64,000 bases of DNA, from positions 3,030,470-3,094,469 of the forward strand of contig NC_134526.1 of assembly GCF_027942865.1 (NCBI RefSeq), in the 5' to 3' direction. Positions 34,441 to 58,354 of this stretch are shown in pieces. The DNA is from Odontesthes bonariensis (lineage: Eukaryota; Chordata; Actinopteri; Atheriniformes; Atherinopsidae). Position numbers and translations under genes: made by a program. Position 1 is the stretch's first letter, and each line of letters begins with the position of its first letter. Below the pieces are notes generated by a model. That model did no database searches and was not told the origin of the DNA. It saw nothing but the letters and a program-made list of their open reading frames with translations.

Positions 34441-34985
34441 TATATTTGTTAGTTGGGAATGTCGTATTCTTTATAAACTAACCTACAAAGCTTCAGTCAT
34501 TTTAACCATCTTCCTTTTATTGTTCGTTTGTGTGTGAACATTTTTATGTGACATAGTGTTAACCTTCAACAGATCAATTTAAAGAGATAAGTTTATGATT
34601 GTGGCTTCTGTATAGTATCTATCTTTATTATGCTTAGGAACAGGCTGCTGCTGTTTTGGTTAATTGTTTTCTCACTGCAGTGACATGAATAATAATAAAA
34701 AGTTTTGTTTCCGTCTCAGTAAAAGAAGAAATCAGTCACAAAGGTCAGTTTAGTCCTGAAGAATGTAAAAGAACAAAGTAAACATGGTGTTAAATGGCTG
34801 AGAGACAGCCTTAGTTCGGTTGAGGTTGCACCTACTGTGACGTTAAAGGTCACGTCGTGTTTCCACGACAGAACATTCCAGACCCGTGACACCATCAGCT
34901 CCTTCAACAGCATCAGCTTTATGACGTTTCTGCTGGAATTCCGATCAAGGATTTACGAATAAAACTTTCCCTCCGCAGAAAAACA
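34441..34985. other. Unique flank of the hsp70 array
   Basis: No gene recognised; frame 34716-34913 (minus) is probably chance. It holds a GAA-CA-TTC heat-shock half-site pair near 34872 (GAACATTCC), but isolated dimers of this kind are common. Confidence 0.4.
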
Positions 34986-34988
34986 CTA

Positions 34989-35482
34989 GGGCTGGGCGAG
35001 TTAACTCGTTATTATCGCATTAACTTGTTAATTATTTAACGCCGATAAATATTTTATCGCGCATTGACGCAGGTTTTATTATTTATTTTATTATTGTAAA
35101 AGTCTGTTGCTTTCTGCTGCAGATCCACCAAACATGGAGAAGGGTACGGAACTTTTACTCGGCCATTTTCATTTTAAAGTTGGACATCACCGCTACAGGA
35201 GCTCCTCGGTCTCTGTGTGAAGCTAACAGAGCTTACCGGCGCTACTTCCTGTTTTACTGGTTTCAACATAAAAGCACGTATTTCAAAACAAATTTTTGAA
35301 AAAACACCTGCATTTACAGCCAAGTTGAATTGTGTTCTCAGCGTAGTAGTTCCAGTCTAAAATATCACTTAAAGGCAAAACACACAACTGATAGCAGTAC
35401 TACTTTTGGATTCATTATGGGATTCTGCGTACAAATGCGATTAATCGTGATTAATCAGGGAAATCATGTGATTAATTAGAAA
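34989..35482 (+). mobile_element. Broken BED-finger hAT element (non-autonomous)
   Basis: The left end TAGGGCTGGGCGAGTTAACTC matches the complete element at 46720-47953, as do ATGGAGAAGGGTACGG near 35133 and the subterminal GCGATTAATCGTGATTAATC near 35439. The right terminus is missing and the BED-finger frame is interrupted by unrelated sequence. It has only one copy of the AAAAGTCTGTTGC segment that is amplified in the other copy. Confidence 0.75.
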
Positions 35483-35721
35483 ACACACACTCTCCTCTAA
35501 ACCATATCAGGTAAAGGTTGTTTATCACCAGAGGGTGAACGTCTTGGCAATCATACTAGCTCTCTGTCTTACTTTGCTTTGATTGGCTCTTGGACTTTAA
35601 TCTTTTCAGGAAATCTGTTCTGACCTCCTTTTGTTATCAGAGGAAACTTTTTACTGTAAATGATCAAGAAGTAACAAACTAATAATAGATTAATTGTGTT
35701 CTGGAGCTGATTCTACTCCAG

Positions 35722-35762
35722 GATGTGACCTCCATGTTGGAGGTCACATCCAACATGGAGGT
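35722..35762. repeat. Pair of overlapping short palindromes
   Basis: GATGTGACCTCCA (35722-35734) and its complement TGGAGGTCACATC (35738-35750) form a 13-bp stem with a 3-base loop. The segment CCTCCATGTTGG pairs again with CCAACATGGAGG immediately downstream, so two alternative hairpins share one strand. Confidence 0.8.
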
Positions 35763-35885
35763 CCAGGGTGTGGTGGGGGTGGATGTTGGGCCCACACGGG
35801 TTTCAGAAGTGTCATTAAACACAACCGACCGCCATTTTTAGAAGGTGGCCGATCATGGCACACTGAACGGCTGCTGTTACTGTGA

Positions 35886-36022
35886 CTAAAATGCTTTTAG
35901 TGCTTATATTTATTTTATTTTATGTTATTGTGATTGCAATGCTTTTATTTTATGTAAAGCACTTTGAATTGTTTGTACATGAAATGTGCTATATAAATAA
36001 ATTTGATTTGATTTGATTTGAT
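35886..36022 (+). mobile_element. 3' end of an L2-type LINE or L2-dependent SINE
   Basis: The stretch AAAGCACTTTGAATTG, then AAATGTGCTATATAAATAAA, ends in a (TTTGA)n microsatellite tail, the usual L2 3' end in fish. Only the last about 140 bases remain. A near copy lies at 45880-45953. Confidence 0.75.
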
Positions 36023-36035
36023 AAAATGGATCTAA

Positions 36036-36113
36036 CGTGTGAGGTGCTGAATCTCAGTCAAAGTGGGGTCGGTGAGGCTGTGGGTGAGAATCTCCACGGG
36101 CAGGTTCAGTAAC
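36036..36113 (-). pseudogene. Possible terminal exon with F-box-like sequence
   Basis: On the minus strand a pyrimidine-rich acceptor (TTTTTTCCTTCTCAG) is followed by an open 78-base stretch that begins LLNLPVEILTHSL and ends QHLTR then TAG. LPVEIL with spaced Leu resembles the start of an F-box (Skp1-binding) motif. No matching upstream exon is visible nearby, so this may be an orphan exon, a gene tail or chance. Confidence 0.25.
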
Positions 36114-38043
36114 TGAGAAGGAAAAAAGACAAAGTCATATGTTTTCATACAGGTCTGTCAACATAGCGAAGGTCACAGTGTACAAACACAGGCTGAACAT
36201 AAAGATTCTTCTCATGTTACAGCTCCAATAAAAAGAACAAAGAGCCGCTGTTTATGATCATAAATACAACTGTGATTCAGCAAAGGTTGGGAACGTGCAA
36301 ATTCCCTTTTAAAATCATAAAAAACACAGATTCTTACCTTCATTTTTATCTCTGATTTCACTGTGGACAGTTTGAACTGAAGATATTTCACGTTTTTCTC
36401 GGAAATACTTCATTTAACTTGTTAATATACATTAATTCTGACATTTCAGACATATTCCAAAGACGTTCTGACATCGAGGATACCGAGTGATGAAGAGTTT
36501 CAATTGTCCCATTCATACACTTTAAGGTGTGTTTGCAGGACGGGTTTGTGTTTACTTTAAAAAGCTCACATCACAGATGAGTAAAGTCATCCCTGAGGCT
36601 CCCTGTGCGTCACATATACAGCCTGAATACCATGAAGCAGCAGGAATGCAGCGCTGCAGGCCCTGCTGGCAGATACGCCATAAGAAGTGACATAATCCTG
36701 GTGGTTTTAGTTGTGTAATTACAGAAAATACAACAACAATAACAGAAAACATCAGAGAAAAAACAAAAAAAAATATTTCAGAAAACAGATTAAACCAACA
36801 ACACAGAAGAATCTCAAGAGTTTTCCTTCTCCCTCCATCATGCTTTCTGGTTAGTTGATATGTCCGTTGACACGTTTCGGTCACATGAATGACTGAATGA
36901 ATGTGGTTTCGTGTTTCAGATTCACAGATTTAATTTGCAGCTGGTGACAAACAAACTGGAGGAAGTGATCTAGTTAGATTCAGACCTTCAGGTTGATTTG
37001 GACCATTCTCTCCAAGTGATTCCTTTTTCATGTTTTTGTAGTAATTTCTGATTTTTCATCCCCTGCTGTGTCCTGGGGGTTCACTTTCTTTCTGCTTTCG
37101 CCTGCCCCCCCTCATTACCTTCTGGCCTTGTGTTACATGTTCAGATGTCAGTGTTTGTGGTCTTACCTCAAAAAACCACAACAGGTCGATGAATCACAGC
37201 TACTTTCTGAGTCACATGAAAAAGAAATTAAACCCTCTTTCATCTCAAAGGTTTCATGTAAAGAGACATTATAAAATACTCTGTTTCTTCCCAGATTTGA
37301 AAAAGAAGTAAATATAACCCAGCCGCGGCTATTCAGAGACAACAGGGGAAGCCGGGCAGCCTCTCCCATTCTCTGGCCAAATTGCTACATCTTCAATGTT
37401 AAATTGACGATAAAACAGTTATTCACAAAACACAAGATATGCCCAATACTGCATTTACTTTCATAACTACAACATGTTGTCCTGTAGCTTAATGAAGTGA
37501 TTTGTTCTGAAATCGCCGCCGTTCACCGAGGAAATCATGTTATGAAGCCGCCACTAACAGCCAGGCTTCCGAGCCGAGGGCTGCCCGGCTTCAGGAGGGG
37601 GCGGGAGAGTCAAGTTTTTTCTACAATTCTAGGTCATTCATTGGCTAAATCGACAAAAACTCATCACTTCCGAGGCTGCCCGGCGTCTCTGGGGGTAGAT
37701 CAGACATGGGCGTGTCAATATGAGGGGCTGTGTCGTGATGATTGGAGTTAGTGTTTGTCCATCATGAGAGATTCTGTGGCAGCCGAATTTTTAAGCGGGG
37801 AGAAGCACGCTGGAACTTCAGTCCCAAAGCGGATACCAAAGAGACTGGTTGTCTGTGAAAGTGCTGTCGGAGTTTCACTCATTTCCCATCGTTTCCATTT
37901 CCATCCTCACACACATACACTTTTGTAAATATTACACTGTAAATAAGAAACGTATCCTTGTTGTTTAGAAGTTTTGTCAATCATATTCATGTTGTGCATT
38001 TGTTTGTCGTGTTAGCTAGTAGTTTTGTCACAATGGCGTAATA
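36114..38043. other. Non-coding stretch with a GC-rich inverted repeat
   Basis: No gene is recognised; the frame 36552-36884 (minus) shows no family motif. A GC-rich section at about 37320-37800 has a perfect 14-bp inverted repeat (GAAGCCGGGCAGCC 37348-37361, complement 37579-37592) and a third partial copy near 37673, suggesting an old non-autonomous DNA element. Confidence 0.4.
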
Positions 38044-39570
38044 CCTGACCCTAACGATGATGGTTTACTGACCTTAACCGTGATGGTTTACTGACCCTAA
38101 CGATGATGGTTTAATAACCCTAACGATGATGGTTTACTGACCCTAACGATGATGGTTTAATAACCCTAACGATGATGGTTTACTAACCCTAACCGTGATG
38201 GTTTACTGACCCTAACCGTGATGGTTTACTAACCCTAACAATGATGGTTTACTAACCCTAACCGTGATGGTTTACTGACCCTAACCGTGATGGTTTACTG
38301 ACCCTAACCGTGATGGTTTACTGACCCTAACCGTGATGGTTTACTGACCCTAACCGTGATGGTTTACTGACCCTATCCGTGATGGTTTACTAACCCTAAC
38401 AATGATGGTTTACTAACCCTAACCGTGATGGTTTACTGACCCTAACCGTGATGGTTTACTAACCCTAACTTTGATGGTTTACTGACCCTAACCGTGATGG
38501 TTTACTGACCCTAACCGTGATGGTTTACTGACCCTAACCGTGATGGTTTACTGACCCTAACCTTGATGGTTTACTGACCCTAACCGTGATGTTTTACTGA
38601 CCCTAACCTTGATGGTTTACTGACCCTAACCGTGATGGTTTACTAACCCTAACCGTGATGGTTTACTAACCCTAACGATGATGGTTTACTAACCCTAACC
38701 GTGATGGTTTACTGACCCTAACAGCGATGGTTTACTGACCCTAACGGTGATGGTTAACTAACCCTAACAGCGATGGTTTACTGACCCTAACGGTGATGGT
38801 TAACTAACCCTAACCGTGATGGTTTACTGACCCTAACAGCGATGGTTTACTAACCCTAACCGTGATGGTTTACCGACCCTAACGGTGATGGTATACTGAC
38901 CCTAACGGTGATGGTTTACTGACCCTAACCGTGATGGTTTACTAACTCTAACCGTGATGGTTAACTGACCCCAACGATGATGGTTTACTGACCCTAACAG
39001 CGATGGTTTACTAACCCTAACCGTGATGGTTTACTGACCCTAACCGTGATGGTTTACTAACCCTAACTTTGATGGTTTACTGACCCTAACCGTGATGGTT
39101 TACTGACCCTAACCGTGATGGTTAACTGACCCTAACGATGATGGTTTACTGACCCTAACCGTGATGGTTTACTAACCCTAACGATGATGGTTTACTGACC
39201 CTAACGATGATGGTTTAATAACCCTAACGATGATGGTTTACTAACCCTAACCGTGATGGTTTACTGACCCTAACCGTGATGGTTTACTAACCCTAACAAT
39301 GATGGTTTACTAACCCTAACCGTGATGGTTTACTGACCCTAACCGTGATGGTTTACTAACCCTAACCGTGATGATTTATTGACCCTAACCGTGATGGTTT
39401 ACTGACCCTAACCGTGATGGTTTACTGACCCTAACTGTGATGGTTTACTGACCCTAACCGTGATGGTTTACTGACCCTAACCGTGATGGTTTACTGACCC
39501 TATCGGTGATGGTTTACTGACCCTAACGGTGATGGTTAACTAACCCTAACCGGGATGGTTTTCTGACCCC
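38044..39570. repeat. 23-bp minisatellite with telomere-like hexamer, about 66 copies
   Basis: The unit CCCTAACCGTGATGGTTTACTGA repeats for about 1.5 kb, with variants at CCGTGA (CGATGA, CAGCGA, CTTTGA, CAATGA) and ACTGA (ACTAA, AATAA). Every unit carries CCCTAA, the vertebrate telomere hexamer complement, but it is interrupted by 17 other bases. A stretch of identical variants starting at TTTAATAACC recurs at 38156 and 39214, 1058 bases (46 units) apart, which shows higher-order duplication. Confidence 0.92.
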
Positions 39571-40689
39571 AACCCTGTCATGTTTTTGAATAAATCCAAC
39601 CAGGAAGTGGAAAAGGTGTTTCAGTAAAAAGCCGTTGGGTTATTAACTGAACTCAGAGGTGAAAAAGTCTTTGTTTTGTGTTGGTCTTGGACGTGTGTCT
39701 CTCCGTCCATCAAACGACCACACAGGTTGCTTGTTCATACCCTGAAATATGACCCATAATGTCTTTCAACTAATTTTCAACTAATTAATCAAAAAAGTCA
39801 CAAATTCCTGTGAGGGAGGAAAGTTGGGGAGGTTGATGACGCCTTTATGTAAAGAGTTTTCAACTGTTGGAAGTGAGTTCGGCAGCCAGATTCCACAGAT
39901 TTTTCTCTTCTGAGTTACAATCACTTCATTCTATCACTTCCTGGTTGGGTTGAGATGATAACATCACATGTTCAGGGTTAAAATGGCCAGATTTTGTGTC
40001 ACCGTGACAACTTGACCTTACACGCAGCTGCTTTCAGTTTCTTTGACCTTAATATTAGGTTGTTATTGACTGCGTTAAACATCCAATGAGACTTTTTTTG
40101 GGAGGACGGCCATCTTGCTTTATGAGGCCTCCATCCTGATCAGACTTTACACCTCTTGGCTCCTTCTACTGTCACTGGTCACTTTATATTTTTATATTTT
40201 TTATATTTTATATTTTTAAACAATTTTTTTTTTAATTCTTAGATAGTTTTGAAGTGCTTATTATTGTATAAACATTATTATTGCTTTATCATGTCTGCTA
40301 CTGGATGCTTGAACAGTGGTGACCCAGTAGAAGCCATCTTCCTCCTGGTGATGATGTCGCTTTGGATCACGAGTTGTTCCAAACCTTCTCCTCACATTTC
40401 TTCTTCCAGAGCTGCTTCGGCTTTCTAACATGTTTTAAACAAAGCTTCATCTTTCTCATCCTAAAGTTCATAAACGGTTTGCAGCTTGTGATGAAGCCTC
40501 TGTATTTACTCTGTGAAGTCTCCCTGGTGCTGACTTGACTAACACGTCTTCTTCCTGAAGAGTCTTGTTTGCTTTGCTGGATGTTTATAAAGGGATTTTC
40601 TTTCAATCCTGTGATCTCTGTTGTCTTATGAGCTCTGTTGGCAAATCTAAAGAACAGCGTATGAACACAACTGCCATCGAGACGTCACT
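39571..40689. other. Non-coding stretch
   Basis: No gene or clear repeat recognised. The minus-strand frame 40367-40606 lacks recognisable motifs. A T/A-rich tract lies at 40188-40235. Confidence 0.4.
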
Positions 40690-41035
40690 TTGGATACAGA
40701 AACCGTCTCAGATGTCATTCAGCCACTAACGTTCATGTTAAAGAACAGTTTCTGCCCCCAGGCCATCAGGCTACTCAACCAGTAATTCATTAGCACTCAA
40801 GCCACTTTAGTTATTTACTTATTTCCAACTGTATATATAAATCGCTGCACATTTCACTTAAATTTTTATGCACAGGTAAATTTGTTTTGTTTTTTTAATG
40901 CGCAGTTTTTCTACCTTATCTTCTTCCTTCTCAATTTATTTAATGCTGTTGGCGACGCCTCGTCACCAAGAATTTCAATGGATAGCATGACCCTGTGTCT
41001 CTCTGTACAGATGACAATAAATCTTGAATCTTGAA
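40690..41035 (+). mobile_element. 3' end of a non-LTR retrotransposon
   Basis: The sequence reads roughly KNSFCPQAIRLLNQ near 40738-40785, a C-terminal motif of fish LINE ORF2 proteins. An untranslated tail follows, ending GACAATAAATCTTGAATCTTGAATGAATC, here with an AATAAA signal and TTGAATC repeats. The rest of the element is missing. Confidence 0.55.
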
Positions 41036-41700
41036 TGAATCAAAAACTGCATCTGAATAAGTCGACTAAATGACCAGAAATGGAATCATCATCAGAGGTT
41101 TCTTTTTAGGAAAAGCTACACCTGAATTCTCTTCTGCCCTTCGTGTTTTTCTCACTTCAAAAGGTCGACTCGTGTACTGTCTGTTCTTGCATGACATACT
41201 AAATATGATCCTCCATTCCACTTCGCCTACAACCACGAAATCCCTCCACTTTCTTCCTCTTTATCGGCCTTTAAACAGCACTTTGACTGCACGTTACGGT
41301 CTGACAGCAGCCTCCACATGCTAATGACACACCCAGAATTACCTGCTCAAAGGGTGAAGAAATAAAGAAGAATAGAAACAGCTGTTGCTCAACTATTCTT
41401 GGTCTGCTGATAGAAATCAGGGATTAATAAACCCTTCCTTCTGTCTGTCTGTCTGTGAATACTTCCAAATTAAATCTGAGCTAAGTTTGATCAAACAGCT
41501 AAAAAATGGTGTTTTTCTCTGGATATTTCAGGGCCCACCTGCCTGCCTTTGGCCTGGTTTGTAGAGAGGTGCGTCTGAGGCATAAAGGCGTGGCTCCATG
41601 AGTTTGACGGGAGTTGACAGGAAGGCAGGTTACAGAGAGTCACTCCCTCATAAAGCAGCAGCAGTCACTCAGCGATCAGACTTCAGACACAAACAATCCC

Positions 41701-54164
<12,464 letters not shown>

Positions 54165-54200
54165 GGCTTTTAATGAGCGCTGAGCTCACCGGATCAGACA

Positions 54201-54206
54201 AATAAA
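54201..54206 (+). terminator. Polyadenylation signal of the serine protease gene
   Basis: AATAAA 36 bases after the TGA stop, implying a very short 3' UTR. Confidence 0.65.
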
Positions 54207-56140
54207 ACCGACTTGGAGTCAAAATCTTTAAACATGGGGTCATATTTATTTTGAGAATCAGTCTTTCTAAAACAAGCAAAATTCTGATCATGGGCTAAAA
54301 AAAAAAAATTATTCTAATTTCATGTGTTTTAATCGTTTAACAAGAATCGGAGCCACAAATATGCAGGAAAAGTCTGTTTTCATTGATAATGAATCAGCAG
54401 CACTTACCTTTTACCTGCTAATGTGGAGCTGGATTCTGGGTAATTTCTGTTCTTTTTATTGTAAAATTACTCCAATAAATAACTAAATTAGATAACAATG
54501 TCTGATCAATAATTTCATGTTTTAATTGATTAAACCTGCAGTACTATTGAATGAAAAAGTAACGTATCGATTGTAATTAATCATTCCATCAGCAGTTTAC
54601 TTTAAAACGCGTGATTGTCAACATACGAAAGGTTTTTACTGACCAAACTGAAAAATAGATGAGTTAATTATGCATCTCATATGAATGATTACTAATAATA
54701 AATAAGTGTAAACTGATTTGTGCAGACATTAATACATATTCTAATTTTTATTCGGCTTCTTTATTAATTTATCAACCATTTTTTACTAAATAAAATAAGA
54801 TTAAACTAAACTTATTATGAAGGTGAAATATTACACGTGGAAATTAGAACTATTCATAAAAGCAATACATTTAAATTCACATTCATATGTTTTCAGGTCA
54901 GAATGAATCAAAATTCATTAACTTTATTAGATCTAGATTTAAATGACAACAAATGCTGAAAAGTTATGTTGAATGAAACATTTAAATTAAACCAGTTATG
55001 ATATTCCATAATCTTAATACGAGGTACCAAAGTGTTGAATCAAGGATTAAATATTTTCAGGAATAAAAAGATTAAAGATGCAACGTCAGAATTGTAAAGT
55101 GGGAAGCATTAGGTGCACATTTGGTGACTGTAATAGAATTTAAAAGTTAATTTTCCCAATTTTTTCTCAAATTCAAACACTGACACAATATTTAGGGAAA
55201 ATAATGAAACAGAAGTGTATATTTCTAAGTTTTTGTATCTTTATCTTTGGGTTTTACAGTATTTAAGTTAAAATAAAGCATAAAACCTACTTCATTACCA
55301 AAATCCTAACTGTCTATTTTGTCACTCTCTGGACACTCTTTTGTATTACAGCAAGCAGTTTTGAAACCTTTTTTTATTTTATTTTCTCAGGTTTTTAAAG
55401 TGAAACATTTTTCTGTAAGTTTCAGCTCTCTGTTTTCACGAACACAAATATTAAACGTTTACACTGATGCTGAATTGAAGCAGTTTCTGAACTGAGTGAC
55501 AGTGAAGAAACCACCTGATTTCTGACTTTATTCATGTTTAATCTGTTTCTGTGGAGGAACTTTTACTTTTAACACCTCTGAATGTTTGAACTGACCACAT
55601 GCAGCTGGAATCTGCTTTTTAAGCACTAATACATGAAGAAATCAGATCATATTGATGTAATTTATTCTCAGAGGTGGTCAGATAAACAGTGGTTGCATCT
55701 GTTTTATGTTGGGAACAACATTAAACAGTAGGAAACAACACAGACTGTGAACTGTCTGACATACCGACTGTGTGAAGTTAAATAATTCCTATTTTCCACA
55801 TTTGAAGCTGTGATAGTTTAATGGAAACTCTTTGTTGTGTATTTCTGGAAGGTGGCTGAAAGTAAAGCCAATATGAAAAATCACCACACATTCCTTCTTC
55901 ATGTTGTCTGTTTTTTTGTTCAATAAATAATGACACAGAATATGTCAGGTGTTGTTGATTTGTGGTAGATTTACCTCATTTTAAGAGCTGCTTAGAACCA
56001 GATGATTTCTTGTTTTATCAAAACTCTAAATGAGATAATAATAAGATGTATATATATCAAATAATAATGTTGTTATTTGAGTATTTGAGGAGCAGAGATG
56101 TTCAGAGGATCTCCAATATGACCATAAATGTGTTTAAAAC
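54207..56140. other. AT-rich intergenic stretch
   Basis: About 1.9 kb with many stops on both strands and no recognisable gene, RNA gene or repeat family. Confidence 0.5.
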
Positions 56141-56149
56141 AATGTTCCT

Positions 56150-56480
56150 CAGAGAAAGATTGGAAGGGATTTGCATATTTCTCCCTCTGCAGGGCAGATT
56201 ATCATTAAAGCATTCAGGGAATCTGGAGGAGTTTCAGTGTAAAGGACGAGGGAGCAAGCCTAAGCTGGACCCCCATGACCTCTGACTGCTCAGACGGCGC
56301 TGCATCAAGAACCCTCATTCATCAGCAGGTGATAGAAGCACACGGACAAGGGATTACTGTGGGAAACCGTTGTCAAGCACTACGATACAGAGTTCCATTC
56401 ACAGACTTTACTGTGCAGAGAAGAAGCCTGATGTTAACCTGGTCCAGAGGCGGACAACAAAGTATATGCTATATTCTACA
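56150..56480 (+). pseudogene. Tc1-like transposase N-terminal remnant
   Basis: Broken frames read GRGSKPKLDPHDL, then LRRRCIKN, GKPLSSTTIQSSIHRL and KKPDVNLVQRR. This is the paired-like helix-turn-helix DNA-binding part of Tc1 transposases. Stops and shifts interrupt it and the catalytic domain does not follow. Confidence 0.75.
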
Positions 56481-56759
56481 TTAATTTTGATGAATTTTTA
56501 TGTTGTAGAGTTGTGAATTTATTTTATCAATGGAGAAATTGAGCAGCCTTGCTTTGTTGTCTACAGTAGTAGATAAACCCTCATCTTACATTGAAGCTCC
56601 CAGATCAAGGAAGTGACGTCGACGCAGCTTTAGCAGCAGAGAAGCTATTAGGCTTGTGTTGATAATAATAAAGTGAGTGAGTACAGACCATATTTGTACT
56701 ACTGTAGAAGTTTGGTGTCATGGCATGTGATTTTAGTGTGGTAATTTTGGAGATACTGC

Positions 56760-58354
56760 CAGGGTCCATTAACCCTTGTACGAAGCTATTCGGGGTAACT
56801 CGGTAACTCGGCTGATGTTCGGCCAAGATCGGAAAAACTTCGGGTGGGCTACTTGACTGGATGTCACGGTTCAAATGACCTCATTGTGAATCTACTCCGA
56901 ACAATCTCTTTAAATGCATAAAACACCCAATAATTATGGGTGCCAATGCCGAGGGGATTAGACACACATCTTACTCTGTTGCCACACTCTTATTTTTCCG
57001 TTTCCGCCCGAAAGTTTGGCGCGCTACTAGTCTGGCAGCGATGGTCAAACCGACATAAAAAGCACACCGCTGCGTGTGCATCGATCGGGAATGGTGTGCA
57101 ATGACTTTTGGCTCTCATTAGTCACAAGAAATTCTGGCAAAATAAGAAAAATTTGTAAAATTGCGGATGGGAAAATGCATTAGAAATACTCGTTGAGTGC
57201 CAAAATGGCCTATATTAGAGACCTTATAACTCAGCCATAAAGCAGAACCCATACCTCATTCAAACTTTTTATGTGACAGGAGACTCTCAGCATTAACTGA
57301 ATCAAAGGGTTTGTATATATATTATACAGCTGTGACACAACGGCAGTTTACGTTTTAGGGAGACGACATCTCAGCTCAGGTGTCTCTCCCACTCTACTGC
57401 TCACTCTAAATTCGAGACTGCACCAATTCCTCAAACAAATGTCTCTCATGTCCGAAATATCTATCCGATTTGGACAGATTTTTACTTCAAAACGTAGGCA
57501 TTTTTGTCCTCTTTCACACAAAGTCATACTCATTGAGCTTTGGCACACAGATTTCTTACAAATTGCCTCTGAGCTCAGAGGTCGCCTCTCCATTTCCATT
57601 ATAAACGTCTAAAATCATAAAATTCCAGTGAAAAATGATTTTAAAACTGCCATAAAAAACGAGCCACACATAATAGCCAAATGAAAATTACACCACTGGC
57701 TTCTGCCGTCTCCTGGGGCGCTCACAGTTAAAAAATTATTCGGATACGGCATTTACTTTTCGAACACCGACCGTTTTTTCGAGACAGTCGAGTGCAGTCA
57801 AAATTAGTCTGACCATATGCCAGTTTGACGAGCCGCTGCTGGTTCCGTCTCCGTAGCGACGCATTAGGAGCCTGCTCCTGTTACCGGGGCAACGCCTTGT
57901 TAGCCTGCTCTGTTCTAAGACTGCTTATGAGGGCAGAGCCAAGATGGCTGCCCTGTTATAACAGCTTAATGTTATAAATCTGATCTGCGTTTTTCCTTTA
58001 AACTGATACTGAGGGGAAGTTTGAAAATACCCACAATGCAATCGGAAAATGTATTGAAAAGTGCTTACCGAGGCCATTTTGAAAATGCCATAATAAAGTA
58101 TTTTAAATAGGACCTTGATAAAAATGACATAGCTGTCTACAGCACACCTGTCTTCTCCATTTTGGGACTCGCAGAGGTGCAAAATTTAATGGGAAAAATC
58201 GATTGAAAAGCACTTAACAAGCCCCAAAATGCATTTTGAAAATGCCAAAAAAGCTGTATTTTAAACAGGACCTTGATAAAAATGATATAGCTGTCTTCTC
58301 CATTTTGGGATTGTCAGAAGCTCAAAATGCAACGAGAAAATCGATTGAAAAGTA
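56760..58354. repeat. Block of fish interspersed repeats with internal duplications
   Basis: A phrase CATAACTCAGCCATA with CCTCATTCAAA and ATGTGACAGGAGAC occurs near 57226 and again near 59387. A unit of about 150 bases (GAAAATGCC, then TATTTTAAACAGGACCTTGA, ending AAAATCGATTGAAAAG) occurs near 58070, 58220 and 59215. No protein family is recognised. Confidence 0.6.

Noticed and set aside
34860-34940. Distant heat-shock enhancer upstream of hsp70 copy 4
   Set aside because: Only one GAA-TTC pair is in register. Functional elements need at least three modules, so the match is not informative.
38044-39570. CRISPR-like array or true interstitial telomere
   Set aside because: Units are contiguous with no unique spacers, in a vertebrate genome, and the hexamer is not in uninterrupted tandem, so it is a minisatellite.
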